64,000 nucleotides of DNA. It comes from Moraxella canis (GTDB taxonomy: Bacteria > Pseudomonadota > Gammaproteobacteria > Pseudomonadales > Moraxellaceae). The notes below the pieces were generated by a model. It saw only the letters and a list, made by a program, of their open reading frames with translations. It had not been told where the DNA came from and did not search any database. The translations under genes and the position numbers were made by a program. Positions 56,583 through 64,000 of this stretch are shown here, piece after piece (positions within the stretch are counted from its first letter, which is position 1; each line of letters starts with the position of its first letter). The stretch lies in the NCBI RefSeq assembly GCF_002014965.1, contig NZ_MUXT01000005.1, positions 1 to 64,000 of the forward strand. The letters run 5' to 3'.

Positions 56583-58130
56583 ATGAAACGTCGAGATTTT
56601 TTACGTTATGGAATTGGAATTAGCTTAGCCAGTGGCTCGCTTTATAGCCTTGCGAATATGATGAACCACGCACAACATGGCAATATGGCGATGATGCATT
56701 CAGTACCTACTGGCCTAATGCCAACTGAGGCAATGCCTTCAGGTTTATCGCTTAATGGGATATTACCAAAACTTGCTAATCAATCGACTCAAGCTGGGCT
56801 ATTCAAAGCCACTTTAAAAGCAGAGCCAATTAAAATTCGCCTCGCAGACAATAAAGAAACGGAATTTTGGGCTTATAACGGACAACTACCAGGGCCACAA
56901 ATTGAAGTATTTGAAGGCGATACCGTAGAAATTGAATTTATCAATCACCTACCACAACCCTCAACAGTACATTGGCACGGCTTAGATGTACCAAATGAGG
57001 CGGATGGTAACCCGATGGATATGGTTGAACCGCAAGGGAAAAAAGTCTATCGCTTTACGCTACCTCAAGGCAGTGCTGGGACATATTGGTACCACCCTCA
57101 TCCACATGACCATGTTTCCGAACAAGTCTATAAAGGCTTAGCAGGCACTTTCGTTGTTAAAGCGAAAAATGATCCGCTTGCACACCTTCCTGAACAACAT
57201 TGGGTGATTTCCGATCTGCGTTTAAATGCCGATGGCACCATTCCAGCAAACACGATGTTAGATTGGATGAACGGTCGTGAGGGTGAATTTGTGTTAATCA
57301 ACGGTCAATATCAGCCCCAGATTCAAGTGAAAACGAATGAACGAATCCGTCTTTGGAATGCCACTAGCGCTCGTTATTTTCGTTTAAACATTCCAGGGGT
57401 GAAATGGATTGTGGTGGGTACCGAAGGTGGTTTACTTGAAAAACCTCGCTCGCCTGTTGATGAACTGCTACTTACACCAGCCGAACGCGTTGAAGTGATT
57501 ATGGTGGGTGAAACGCAAGGAACAGTCAATTTACAAAGCGGTTATTATGATCGCCGTAAGATGATGGTGCAAGAACAGCCTAAAGATCTCACTTTAGCCA
57601 CAATTCAGGTGAAATCAGAACCTGTTCAGTTACCTGAAAGCTTAAGGTCCTTGCCTAACTGGGATGAGCCAAAGCAGGTTCGCCAAATTCGCTTTAGTGA
57701 AAAAATGATGAACCATACGAATATGCCAATGATGAATCACGGTACACATCACGCTACTACAACACCAACGGACAACCCTATTCCACCAATGATGAATGGT
57801 ATGTTCTTAATCAACGGTCAAACCTTTGATATGAACCGTATTGATTTTGTTGCCAAATTGAATGAAGTGGAACAGTGGGAAATTTTCAATGAAAGCCATA
57901 TGGATCATCCGTTCCATTTGCACGGCACTCAATTTGAAGTGATTCAACATACATTAAACGGCAAAACCTTCAAGCCAGAAGGCAGGGCGTTAAAAGATGT
58001 AGTCAATTTGCGCCCTTATGAAAAAGTGATTATTCGCTTTAAGCAAGGACACACTGGGTTGAAAATGTACCATTGCCATATTTTGGAACATGAAAATCTC
58101 GGTATGATGGGGATGTTTAAAGTGGAATAG
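56583..58130 (+). CDS. multicopper oxidase (copper resistance, CueO/CopA type)
   Basis: The 515-residue product starts MKRRDFLRYGIG, a twin-arginine signal, so it should be exported folded to the periplasm. It then has a Met/His-rich region (NMMNHAQHGNMAMMHS). The four copper-ligand clusters are complete: STVHWHGL (about 128-134), TYWYHPHPHDH (about 167-177), HPFHLHGTQFE and MYHCHILEHENLGMMGM near the C terminus. A second Met/His-rich stretch, MMNHTNMPMMNHGTHH, lies before domain 3. It oxidises Cu(I) to less toxic Cu(II). The second, GC-rich copy at 63489 aligns with its C-terminal third. Confidence 0.93.
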   Translation: MKRRDFLRYGIGISLASGSLYSLANMMNHAQHGNMAMMHSVPTGLMPTEAMPSGLSLNGILPKLANQSTQAGLFKATLKAEPIKIRLADNKETEFWAYNGQLPGPQIEVFEGDTVEIEFINHLPQPSTVHWHGLDVPNEADGNPMDMVEPQGKKVYRFTLPQGSAGTYWYHPHPHDHVSEQVYKGLAGTFVVKAKNDPLAHLPEQHWVISDLRLNADGTIPANTMLDWMNGREGEFVLINGQYQPQIQVKTNERIRLWNATSARYFRLNIPGVKWIVVGTEGGLLEKPRSPVDELLLTPAERVEVIMVGETQGTVNLQSGYYDRRKMMVQEQPKDLTLATIQVKSEPVQLPESLRSLPNWDEPKQVRQIRFSEKMMNHTNMPMMNHGTHHATTTPTDNPIPPMMNGMFLINGQTFDMNRIDFVAKLNEVEQWEIFNESHMDHPFHLHGTQFEVIQHTLNGKTFKPEGRALKDVVNLRPYEKVIIRFKQGHTGLKMYHCHILEHENLGMMGMFKVE

Positions 58131-58143
58131 TGGTATCTAACCA

Positions 58144-58193
58144 TAAAAAAAACAGAGGGATTTTCGTGAAAATTTGTAAATCGCGAAAATCCC
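58144..58193 (-). terminator. terminator of the lost ACR3 gene
   Basis: GGGATTTTCG (58157-58166) and CGAAAATCCC (58184-58193) form a 10-bp stem. In the minus direction it is followed by eight T (58151-58144). It is therefore oriented for the ACR3 remnant, not for the oxidase that ends at 58130. Confidence 0.7.
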
Positions 58194-58201
58194 ACTGCTT
58201 A

Positions 58202-58283
58202 TCACTGCCTATTCCAACGGTTTAACAATGCAACAAGTGAGAGCATCACAGGCACTTCAACCAATACACCGATAACAGTGGCT
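58202..58283 (-). pseudogene. C-terminal remnant of an ACR3-type arsenite exporter
   Basis: The last 26 codons, VATVIGVLVEVPVMLSLVA then LLNRWNRQ, match the final membrane helix of ACR3-family arsenite efflux proteins (GVLVEVPVMLSLV is a family hallmark). The upstream part is gone; beyond 58283 the sequence is AT-rich and unrecognisable up to the IS at 58425. Its own terminator remains downstream. Confidence 0.6.
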
Positions 58284-58452
58284 ACATATGAACTTATTTA
58301 ATAACCTATCTGGTAATTCACTTTCCGGTTATATAGATAATATTTTATGGTCTTGATGCTTTAATAAAAGTGAGTATTTTCTTCTCTTGGTTTTTTATGA
58401 TTTATTTTTACAAAATTTAATTATTGATCTGCCCCCAAAAAGTTAGACTACG

Positions 58453-59280
58453 TTAATTCAAGGACTGAGTTCTGTATTGCACAGGGCTTAGCCCTTTTAG
58501 TCTCACTTGAATACGCTCGTGATTGTAATAATGAATATATTTGTGAATAGTTTGTTCGAGTTGCTCAAATGTTTCAAATCGTTTACCAAAATAACATTCC
58601 GTCTTCAATCGCCCGAAAAAGCTTTCCATCGCACTGTTATCCAAGCAATTTCCTTTTCTTGACATACTTTACACGATGCCATTTTGTTTCAATATCGCCT
58701 AATAACCTGCCATCTGATATTGCCATCCTTGGTCGGAATGTAAAATCGGGCTTGCTCCTTGCGGGAGCTTTGCGACAGATTGTTTCATCATTCGCATTAT
58801 TTGCTCAAAGTTTGGGCTTCGGGCAAGGTCATAGGCGATAATTTCGCCATTAAATAAGTCCTTAATCGGCGAAAGATAAAGTTTGCCTTCCGCACATTTA
58901 AACTCGGTAATATCCGTGACGAGCTTTTCATTTGGAGCGTTTGTGTGAAAATCCTGTCGCAATAAATTCTCGGCAATTTTACCCACTTCGCCTTTGTAAG
59001 AACGATATTTTCTCTGCTTACATTTTCCTTTTAAATCAAGCTGTTGCATTATCGCTTGCACACGCTTATGGTTAATTGCACCGAACATTTTTCGCAATGC
59101 TAACGTAATACGACGATAGCCATAATTGCCGTCATTTTTGCGATAAATCTCAACAATTTCCTGCCTAATTGCCACATTTTTATCAATTTTAAGCTGTAAA
59201 TGATAAAAGAATGAACAGCGTTTTAAACCTGTCAAATGGAGTAATATTTCCAAGGAAAAATTTACCCTCAACATTTTCAT
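58453..59280 (-). pseudogene. IS150-like transposase orfB with two in-frame stops
   Basis: The DDE integrase frame is continuous from 59280 to 58453 (276 codons with stop) except for TAG at 58699-58701 and TAA at 58669-58671. The first Asp is in LVTDITEFKC, the second in ILHSDQGWQYQM and the Glu in [14 protein letters not shown]. Both stops fall between second Asp and Glu. In IS150-type proteins the segment between reads like YQ..LKQNGIVQSMSRKGN, so both stops replace glutamine codons (CAG, CAA) by a single C-to-T change. Without readthrough the transposase is inactive. orfB is normally made by -1 frameshift from orfA. Confidence 0.85.
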
Positions 59281-59285
59281 GATGG

Positions 59286-59786
59286 CTACTTTTTCCGCAT
59301 TTTTGCTTGGTTGAGTTCCCGCAAATTTTTTAGGTAAGCATTCTCCGCTTCCAGTTCCAAAATCCGATAACGCAAGCGTTCTTCTTCGGTTTTGGGTGGG
59401 GGAGGCATTTTCGGGTATTTCGGTTTCATTGCTGGTCGTCCTTTCGGCTTTGGAAATAAGCCGTTTATACCTTGTTTTTCAAAGGCTTGCAACCACTGGC
59501 TAATCACCCCTGAATTAGCAATACCAAAATGCAGACAAGCACTTTCTGCAGAAAATTGCCCCTTTTTGACCGCTTGTATGACGGTTAATTTAAATTCTGA
59601 GGAATATTTTTGCTTCTTACCCAGTACGGCTAAACTATTGATTCCATTATAGTTATATTGCGAAATCCAACGACGTAGCGTGGAGGCTTTAAGCTGAAAT
59701 TGCTGGCGAGTGAGTGAGCAATTTTTCCCGTTTTGGAGAAAAAATGCGATCACTTCTTGTTTGAAAGATTGGTTGTATTTCGTCAT
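59286..59786 (-). CDS. IS150-like transposase orfA (helix-turn-helix)
   Basis: The 166-residue product has two helix-turn-helix units (FKQEVIAFFLQNGKNCSLTR and FKLTVIQAVKKGQFSAESAC regions) and a C-terminal leucine-zipper-like coiled coil (ERLRYRILELEAENAYLKNL), the standard IS150-group OrfA. It ends six bases before the orfB reading frame, and an A-rich stretch near its stop (GCAAAAATGCGG) offers a place for the -1 shift. It appears intact. Confidence 0.88.
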   Translation of the reverse strand: MTKYNQSFKQEVIAFFLQNGKNCSLTRQQFQLKASTLRRWISQYNYNGINSLAVLGKKQKYSSEFKLTVIQAVKKGQFSAESACLHFGIANSGVISQWLQAFEKQGINGLFPKPKGRPAMKPKYPKMPPPPKTEEERLRYRILELEAENAYLKNLRELNQAKMRKK

Positions 59787-59842
59787 AAAAAATCTGCACC
59801 TTAATCAGTTGGTTTTTAGTCCAACTTTTGGGGTGCAGATCA

Positions 59843-60105
59843 GACGCTCACTTTGTCGCCGATTTGAAATTCGCCAGCGTCATCGCCCACCGCCACGACC
59901 ACGCCTGCCCCTGCATAACCCAAAGTCGCAGGGAACACAGGGTCAATCACATACGCCCCTTCCCGATACATCATCTCGGCACGGTTTAGTCCCAAAGCGT
60001 GCATTTGGATTTGCACTTCGCCCGATTTTGGGCGGGGATTTGTACATCAACGATTTGCAGGACATCAGGCGAACCTGTTTTTGTAAATTGGATTTGTTTG
60101 CTCAT
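59843..60105 (-). pseudogene. quinone oxidoreductase N-terminus cut off by the IS
   Basis: From MSKQIQFTKTGSPDVLQIVD (60105), the frame is an MDR-superfamily NADPH:quinone oxidoreductase start. A one-base deletion near 60029 shifts the frame; beyond it the correct frame reads NRAEMMYREGAYVIDP, VFPATLGYAGAGVVVAVGDD and FQIGDKVSV and runs straight into the IS end. About three quarters of the gene, including the catalytic domain, is missing. Confidence 0.7.
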
Positions 60106-60212
60106 TGTTTTGACCTATATTAAAAATGGGCGTATTTTAGCGTTTTAAAATAACAATAAGAATGGCGAAAAATGGGAAGTTGGTTTTTAAAAATGGAAAG
60201 ATTGGGCGTTTT

Positions 60213-60277
60213 AGTCCGTCTGAAAAAAATGCCGTCTTAAAAAAGCATCAAAGATGTAGGGTGCAACTTGTTGCACC
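60213..60277. repeat. degenerate DNA uptake sequences and a short inverted repeat
   Basis: AGTCCGTCTGAA (60213-60224) and ATGCCGTCTTAA (60229-60240) are near-matches to the Neisseria uptake word ATGCCGTCTGAA. GGTGCAA (60260-60266) and TTGCACC (60271-60277) form a short hairpin. The 350-base gap 60106-60457 contains no gene, only these and the two terminators that follow. Confidence 0.55.
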
Positions 60278-60341
60278 ATTTTCCTGATGAAATATTGGGT
60301 TGGTGCAATGACGCACACTGCGAAACTGTTTGAAAAACACA

Positions 60342-60382
60342 ATGCCGTCTGAAAAAGTATTAAAGACCTTTTCAGACGGCAT
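60342..60382. terminator. paired perfect Neisseria DNA uptake sequences forming a hairpin
   Basis: ATGCCGTCTGAA (60342-60353) and its exact reverse complement (60371-60382) lie at the ends of a 14-bp stem with a 13-base loop. Such DUS pairs serve both as uptake signals and as terminators in Neisseria. It is direct evidence that this DNA comes from a Neisseria-like donor. Confidence 0.85.
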
Positions 60383-60385
60383 AAA

Positions 60386-60415
60386 AAAACACCGCTTTAT
60401 CAAAAGCGGTGTTTT
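60386..60415 (-). terminator. intrinsic terminator of the Cu+ ATPase operon
   Basis: AAAACACCGCTTT (60386-60398) and AAAGCGGTGTTTT (60403-60415) form a 13-bp stem with a 4-base loop, followed in the minus direction by T-run sequence and then the DUS pair, about 40 bases after the ATPase stop codon. Confidence 0.85.
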
Positions 60416-60457
60416 TGAGGTCGTTTTGTCATTGGAAGAAGCCTGCGGAGCTGTGGT

Positions 60458-62791
60458 CTACAACTTGCTTTTGCGCAGCCGCAGTGCGTTGCCGACCACG
60501 GATGCCGAGCTTAGGCTCATCGCCAGTGCGGCAATCATCGGCGAGAGCAGCCAGCCGGTAAAGGGGTACAGCACGCCGGCGGCAACAGGAACCCCTAGGC
60601 CGTTGTATAAGAAGGCAAATAACAGGTTTTCCTTCATATTGCGCACGGTGGCCTCAGACAATTTGCGTGCGGTGGCAATACCCCGCAAATCGCCTTTGAC
60701 CAGCGTGATTTGCGCACTGCTCATTGCCACATCGGTGCCGGTACCCATTGCGATGCCGACATCGGCTTTGGCCAGTGCGGGGGCATCGTTGATGCCGTCG
60801 CCTGCCATTGCGACCACCCGCCCTTCGTTCTGAAGCCGCTCGATCAGTGCCAGTTTGTCGGCGGGCTTGACTTCGCCGTGCACTTCGTCGATGCCCAGTT
60901 TTGCGCCCACGGCGTTTGCCGTGGTCAATCCGTCGCCGGTTGCCATAATGATGCGCAGGCCGGCTGCTTTGAGCGAGGCCAATGCTTCGGGGGTGCTGTC
61001 TTTTACAGGATCGGAGACGGCAAGCAGTCCCGCAAGATGTTCGTCCGCAGCCAGATATATCACGCTGGCACCTTCACTGCGCAGGGATTCGGCCTGCTCG
61101 ATCAGTGGTTCGACGCTAAGCCCGTTCTGCTGCATAAACGCCGTGTTGCCCAGTGCCAGCGCACGCCCTTCAACCACGCCGCTCACGCCGATGCCGCTGC
61201 CTGAATCAAACTGTTCGGGTTTGCTCAGCTTCAGCTGTTGTGCCCGTGCGGCCTGCACAATGGCGTCGGCCAGCGGGTGTTCGCTGCCCTGATCCAAGCT
61301 GGCGGCCAAACGCAGCACTTCTTCGGCGGAAAAGCCTGCTGCCGCAACGGCACGGTCAAAGGCAGGTCGGCCTTCGGTGAGTGTGCCGGTTTTATCAATC
61401 ACCAAAGTGTCTACTCGCCGCAAGTTTTCGATAGCGGCGGCATCACGGAACAATATGCCCCTGCCTGCCCCGCGTCCTGTGGCGACCATCACCGACATCG
61501 GAGTGGCCAGTCCCAGTGCACAGGGGCAGGCGATAATCAAGACCGCAACGGCGTTGATCAACCCGAACACCCAAGACGGTTGCGGGCCGAACACGCCCCA
61601 GACAAAGAAAGTGGCAACGGCAACGGCGACAACCGCCAGTACGAAATAGCCTGCCACCCCGTCGGCCATACGCTGCATCGGTGCTTTGGAGCGCTGCGCC
61701 TGGGCCACCATCTGGACAATCTGCGAAAGCACGGTTTCCAAACCGATGCGCTCGGAGCGGATGACGAGCGCACCGCCGGTGTTGAGCGTGGCGCCGATGA
61801 CTTTGTCGCCGGTGGCTTTGCGCACCGGCAGCGGTTCGCCGGTCAGCATCGATTCATCTACCGAGCTTGCGCCCTCAACCACCACGCCATCGACAGGCAC
61901 TTTTTCGCCGGGGCGTACACGCAGAAGGTCGCCGATGTGGATGTGGCTGAGCGGCACATCTTCTTCAGCACCGCCCGGGCCGATACGCCGTGCGGTTTTG
62001 GGCGCCAGTCCGAGCAGGGTCTTGATTGCCGCCGAAGTCTGCGACCGGGCTTTGAGTTCGAGCATCTGGCCGAGCAAGGTCAGCGAGATGATGACGGCCG
62101 CCGCCTCAAAATACACGCCGACCCGCCCCATCGATACAAACGATGCCGGAAAGATGCCGGGTGCAGCGGTGGCAACAACGCTGTAAACGAAGGCTGCACC
62201 CGTTCCCAGTGCAATCAGCGTCCACATATTGGGACTACGGTTTGCCAGCGACTGCCAACCCCGTGAGAAAAACGGCAGTCCCGCCCACAGCACGATCGGC
62301 AGCGACAGCACCAGCTCTACCCAGCTTTGTGCGGCCATATCCATCAGGTTCAGACGCTCGCCGAACATGGCCAGGATGGTGACCACCACGGTCAGCGGCA
62401 GCGTCCACCAGAAGCGCCGCTGAAAATCCTTCAACTCGCTGTTGTCCTCTTCATCCAGCGGAATGATCGGCTCCAGCGTCATTCCGCATTTGGGACAGTT
62501 GCCGGGATGATCCTGCTGCACTTCGGGGTGCATGGGGCAGGTGTAGATGGTGCCGGCCGGCTCGGGCGCGGTGTCCTCGGGTGCAGTAGATACAAGGTAT
62601 TGCAGTGGGTTCGCTGCGAACTTGCCTTGGCACTTGGCGCTACAGAAATAGTAGGGCCGCCCTTCGTGCGTCAATTTGTGTTCAGACTGCTCCGTAACGA
62701 TCATGCCGCACACCGGATCCTTTAGATCCTTTGGCGAGGCTGGCTCGGCAGGGGGGTGACTGCCGTGATGGTGGTGTGAATGTATGTCCAT
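60458..62791 (-). CDS. P1B-type Cu+-exporting ATPase with YHS and heavy-metal-binding N-domains
   Basis: The 777-residue pump has a His-rich start (HSHHHHGSH), a YHS domain (about 26-67, DPVCGMIV and YYFCSAKC), a heavy-metal-binding zinc-ribbon-like domain (about 83-108, YTCPMHPE and [10 protein letters not shown]) and eight membrane helices. It has the TGEPLPVRK actuator, transport motif [12 protein letters not shown], phosphorylation site [16 protein letters not shown] and [13 protein letters not shown]. It lacks an MXXCXXC HMA domain, as in CopB/FixI-like and CopA subgroups with YHS. GC-rich codon use sets it apart from the backbone. AAGGAG precedes its ATG and overlaps the end of the upstream gene. 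Confidence 0.92.
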   Translation of the reverse strand: MDIHSHHHHGSHPPAEPASPKDLKDPVCGMIVTEQSEHKLTHEGRPYYFCSAKCQGKFAANPLQYLVSTAPEDTAPEPAGTIYTCPMHPEVQQDHPGNCPKCGMTLEPIIPLDEEDNSELKDFQRRFWWTLPLTVVVTILAMFGERLNLMDMAAQSWVELVLSLPIVLWAGLPFFSRGWQSLANRSPNMWTLIALGTGAAFVYSVVATAAPGIFPASFVSMGRVGVYFEAAAVIISLTLLGQMLELKARSQTSAAIKTLLGLAPKTARRIGPGGAEEDVPLSHIHIGDLLRVRPGEKVPVDGVVVEGASSVDESMLTGEPLPVRKATGDKVIGATLNTGGALVIRSERIGLETVLSQIVQMVAQAQRSKAPMQRMADGVAGYFVLAVVAVAVATFFVWGVFGPQPSWVFGLINAVAVLIIACPCALGLATPMSVMVATGRGAGRGILFRDAAAIENLRRVDTLVIDKTGTLTEGRPAFDRAVAAAGFSAEEVLRLAASLDQGSEHPLADAIVQAARAQQLKLSKPEQFDSGSGIGVSGVVEGRALALGNTAFMQQNGLSVEPLIEQAESLRSEGASVIYLAADEHLAGLLAVSDPVKDSTPEALASLKAAGLRIIMATGDGLTTANAVGAKLGIDEVHGEVKPADKLALIERLQNEGRVVAMAGDGINDAPALAKADVGIAMGTGTDVAMSSAQITLVKGDLRGIATARKLSEATVRNMKENLLFAFLYNGLGVPVAAGVLYPFTGWLLSPMIAALAMSLSSASVVGNALRLRKSKL

Positions 62792-62794
62792 TGC

Positions 62795-63256
62795 TTACTC
62801 CTTGTTGTTGGTGCGCCGTGGCGGCTGCGCATGGTTGCCGTGCCCACCATGGCCGCCGTGGCCGTGCATCAGGTGCATTAGCGGACAGGCGAGCAGCAGC
62901 AGGTAGGGCCAATAACCCAGAACATGGCCCCAGTGCTCTCGCAGCAGATAAAAACCAGCGATCACGGCAGCCGTTGCCAGCACCAGCACTGCCGCCGTCA
63001 GGGGCAGCGTGTACCAAAAGCGTCGGGAAAAATCACGCAGCTCCGGATTGTCGTCGTCCAATTCAGGCATCAGCGGCTCCAATGCCATACCGCAAAGAGG
63101 GCAGTTGCCGGGGCGGTCTTGCCGGATTTCCGGATGCATCGGGCAGGTGTAGCCCGAAGCAGCCGCTGCATCGGACGGTGTCTGCACAGGGCGGTGCTGT
63201 CCGTGTCCGTGTCGGCACTCGTGGTGTTTGGGCGGTTTGTGTGTTTCTTGCTTCAT
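62795..63256 (-). CDS. heavy-metal-binding/DUF2933 membrane protein
   Basis: The start at 63256 (MKQETHKPPKHHECRHGHG, 153 residues) gives a His-rich N terminus and a metal-binding domain ([20 protein letters not shown] and LCGMALEPLMPELD) nearly identical to residues 83-135 of the neighbouring ATPase, including the following RRFWYTLPLT helix start. Then come a second helix and a DUF2933-like end (CPLMHLMHGHGGHGGHG). It looks like the ATPase N-terminus duplicated and joined to a DUF2933 tail. It ends three bases before the ATPase start, so the two form an operon. A copper chaperone or sensor role for the ATPase is inferred. Confidence 0.8.
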   Translation of the reverse strand: MKQETHKPPKHHECRHGHGQHRPVQTPSDAAAASGYTCPMHPEIRQDRPGNCPLCGMALEPLMPELDDDNPELRDFSRRFWYTLPLTAAVLVLATAAVIAGFYLLREHWGHVLGYWPYLLLLACPLMHLMHGHGGHGGHGNHAQPPRRTNNKE

Positions 63257-63345
63257 CACAATTTCTCCTGTTGGGTTCATAGGGTCATCACCGGTCGTTT
63301 ACCGAAAAAGCAGGTACGCATTGGGTCGGTCAGAATGACGGTTTT

Positions 63346-63468
63346 TTCAGGCTGCCTGCAAATACCGATGCCGTCTGAAAAAGCAGAAGGTTCAGAACAT
63401 CGCTTGCCGATGTGTCCGACAAGTCGGCATCATCATTTCCTTGGGGCTTGTTTTAAAGGCTGCCTGAA
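63346..63468. repeat. three different Neisseriaceae uptake-sequence dialects in one gap
   Basis: The gap before the second oxidase (63257-63488) holds TTCAGGCTGCCT (63346-63357, reverse complement AGGCAGCCTGAA), ATGCCGTCTGAA (63368-63379) and AGGCTGCCTGAA (63457-63468). They correspond to the Kingella-type, classical Neisseria and Simonsiella-type uptake words described for Neisseriaceae. Confidence 0.75.
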
Positions 63469-63488
63469 AGCCGCCTTGGCAAACCCGG

Positions 63489-64000
63489 TTATGCTTTCAC
63501 TTCCAGCATGCCCATCATGCCGAGGTTTTCATGTTCGAGAATGTGGCAGTGGAACATTTTCAGGCCGGGATGGTTTTGCCGGGTGCGGATCCATACCGTT
63601 TCGTTGGGGCGCAGGTTGACGGTGTCTTTCAGGGCGCGATACGCGGCGTTCTCGCGCTTGCCCTGCCATTCGCGGCGGATGATTTCAAACTGGGTGCCGT
63701 GCAGATGGAAGGGGTGATCCATATGGGAGAGGTTTTGCAGCATCCATTCTTCGCTTTGCCCCGCCCGGGTGTGCAGATCAATGCGCTTCATGTCGAAGGT
63801 TTTGCCGTTGACCAGAAACATGCCGGTCATCATCGGCGGCGGGGTGTCGGCGCCTACCGTGCCCGTTGCCGTGCCGTGGTTCATGCTGCCATGGTTCATG
63901 CCGCTGTGATTCATCATGTTCATCACTTCGCTGAATGCCACGGTCTGTTGCGCTTGGATGTCTCCCCATGGTGGCAGGGTGCGCAGTTTGGGCGGGATGT
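63489..64000 (-). CDS. second multicopper oxidase, C-terminal part (runs off right edge)
   Basis: The frame is open to the window edge and encodes the last 170 or so residues of a multicopper oxidase: LRTLPPWGDIQAQQTVAFSE, a Met/His-rich linker (MNMMNHSGMNHGSMNHG), HPFHLHGTQFE with T1/T3 copper ligands, and MFHCHILEHENLGMMGML. It is the GC-rich counterpart of the protein at 56583-58130 and shares its domain 3 layout. The start codon and domains 1-2 lie outside. It is the upstream gene of the copper operon on this strand. The GTG at 63941 is internal, not the start. Confidence 0.9.
   Translation of the reverse strand, partial: IPPKLRTLPPWGDIQAQQTVAFSEVMNMMNHSGMNHGSMNHGTATGTVGADTPPPMMTGMFLVNGKTFDMKRIDLHTRAGQSEEWMLQNLSHMDHPFHLHGTQFEIIRREWQGKRENAAYRALKDTVNLRPNETVWIRTRQNHPGLKMFHCHILEHENLGMMGMLEVKA

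Larger units (their letters stand above)
58425..59842 (-). mobile_element. IS3-family (IS150-like) insertion sequence
   Basis: The element is 1,418 bp with imperfect 26-bp terminal inverted repeats at 58425-58450 and 59817-59842 (23 of 26 identical; both start TGATCTGC and contain AAAAGTT). It carries orfA and orfB on the minus strand. The flanking triplets (TAT left, GAC right) do not match, so there is no target duplication, and neighbouring DNA differs in origin on each side. This suggests rearrangement after insertion. Confidence 0.88.

Noticed and set aside
53838-59280. Reassignment of TAG/TAA to glutamine, suggested by in-frame stops and the duplicated tRNA-Gln
   Set aside because: Backbone genes in the window end normally at TAA and TAG, and the tRNA-Gln anticodon is ordinary UUG. 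Nonsense mutation in decaying genes is the simpler explanation.
60330-62725. Several long plus-strand open frames opposite the Cu+ ATPase
   Set aside because: They are antisense shadows of a GC-rich gene; they lack recognisable motifs and ribosome sites, whereas the minus-strand frame has all P-type ATPase motifs.
63778-63941. A start of the second oxidase at GTG 63941
   Set aside because: The frame remains open upstream with residues that align to the other oxidase (LRTLPPWGDIQ), so the GTG is internal.
1-64000. CRISPR arrays, integrons or prophage
   Set aside because: No regularly spaced direct repeats, attC-like sites, integrase or phage structural genes were seen on either strand.

Overview
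The window reads as chromosome of a Moraxellaceae gammaproteobacterium, most likely Moraxella. The assignment is inferred from gene content and order (a str operon next to fabB, an etfD/hemA/lolB-ispE-tRNA-Gln-prs order, many short Ala/Glu-rich lipoproteins); no 16S rRNA is present. From 1 to about 53.3 kb it is ordinary, dense backbone. From about 53.3 kb to the end it is an accessory island of mixed origin.

Backbone. The str operon runs leftward (rpsL-rpsG-fusA, then the first codons of tuf at the left edge) from a strong promoter at 3480-3508. Next come a long coiled-coil protein ending in an EcsC-like domain, fabB, pabB, an M24 aminopeptidase P, lnt, secA, hemL, ygfZ, a CorC-type CBS protein, pepD and a class V aminotransferase. 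These are followed by the cmoB/cmoA tRNA wobble-modification pair, msrA, a lytic transglycosylase, murI, etfD, hemA, a secreted TPR protein, lolB-ispE, two identical tRNA-Gln(UUG) genes and prs. Then come a cytochrome b561, an orphan HlyD-like lipoprotein, an OmpR-type two-component system, metNIQ, a ccmCDE block without its usual partners and a ygiBC-like pair. Intrinsic terminators are clear at many gene ends.

Island, left part (about 53.3-58.4 kb). This part is visibly AT-rich, with Pasteurellaceae-like genes. It starts with decayed remnants: a Gfo/Idh oxidoreductase start, a DUF4405 membrane protein and a flavodoxin each broken by one in-frame stop, an IS1016-like transposase tail, a ribbon-helix-helix protein, an IS200/IS605-like hairpin and a DUF1349 start. 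It then holds an apparently intact copper module: a MerR-type operator, a DUF411 metal-binding protein, a nine-G tract and a multicopper oxidase. The last codons and terminator of an ACR3 arsenite exporter follow.

Island, right part (58.4-64 kb). A complete IS150-like IS3 element, whose orfB carries two in-frame stops, separates the two parts and cuts off a quinone-oxidoreductase gene. Beyond it lies a GC-rich, Neisseriaceae-derived copper operon on the minus strand: a second multicopper oxidase (running off the window), a metal-binding/DUF2933 protein and a P-type Cu+ ATPase with YHS and metal-binding N-terminal domains. Perfect Neisseriaceae DNA uptake sequences in its gaps mark the donor. 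Together the two modules would bind, export and oxidise periplasmic copper. No copper-responsive regulator is in the window.
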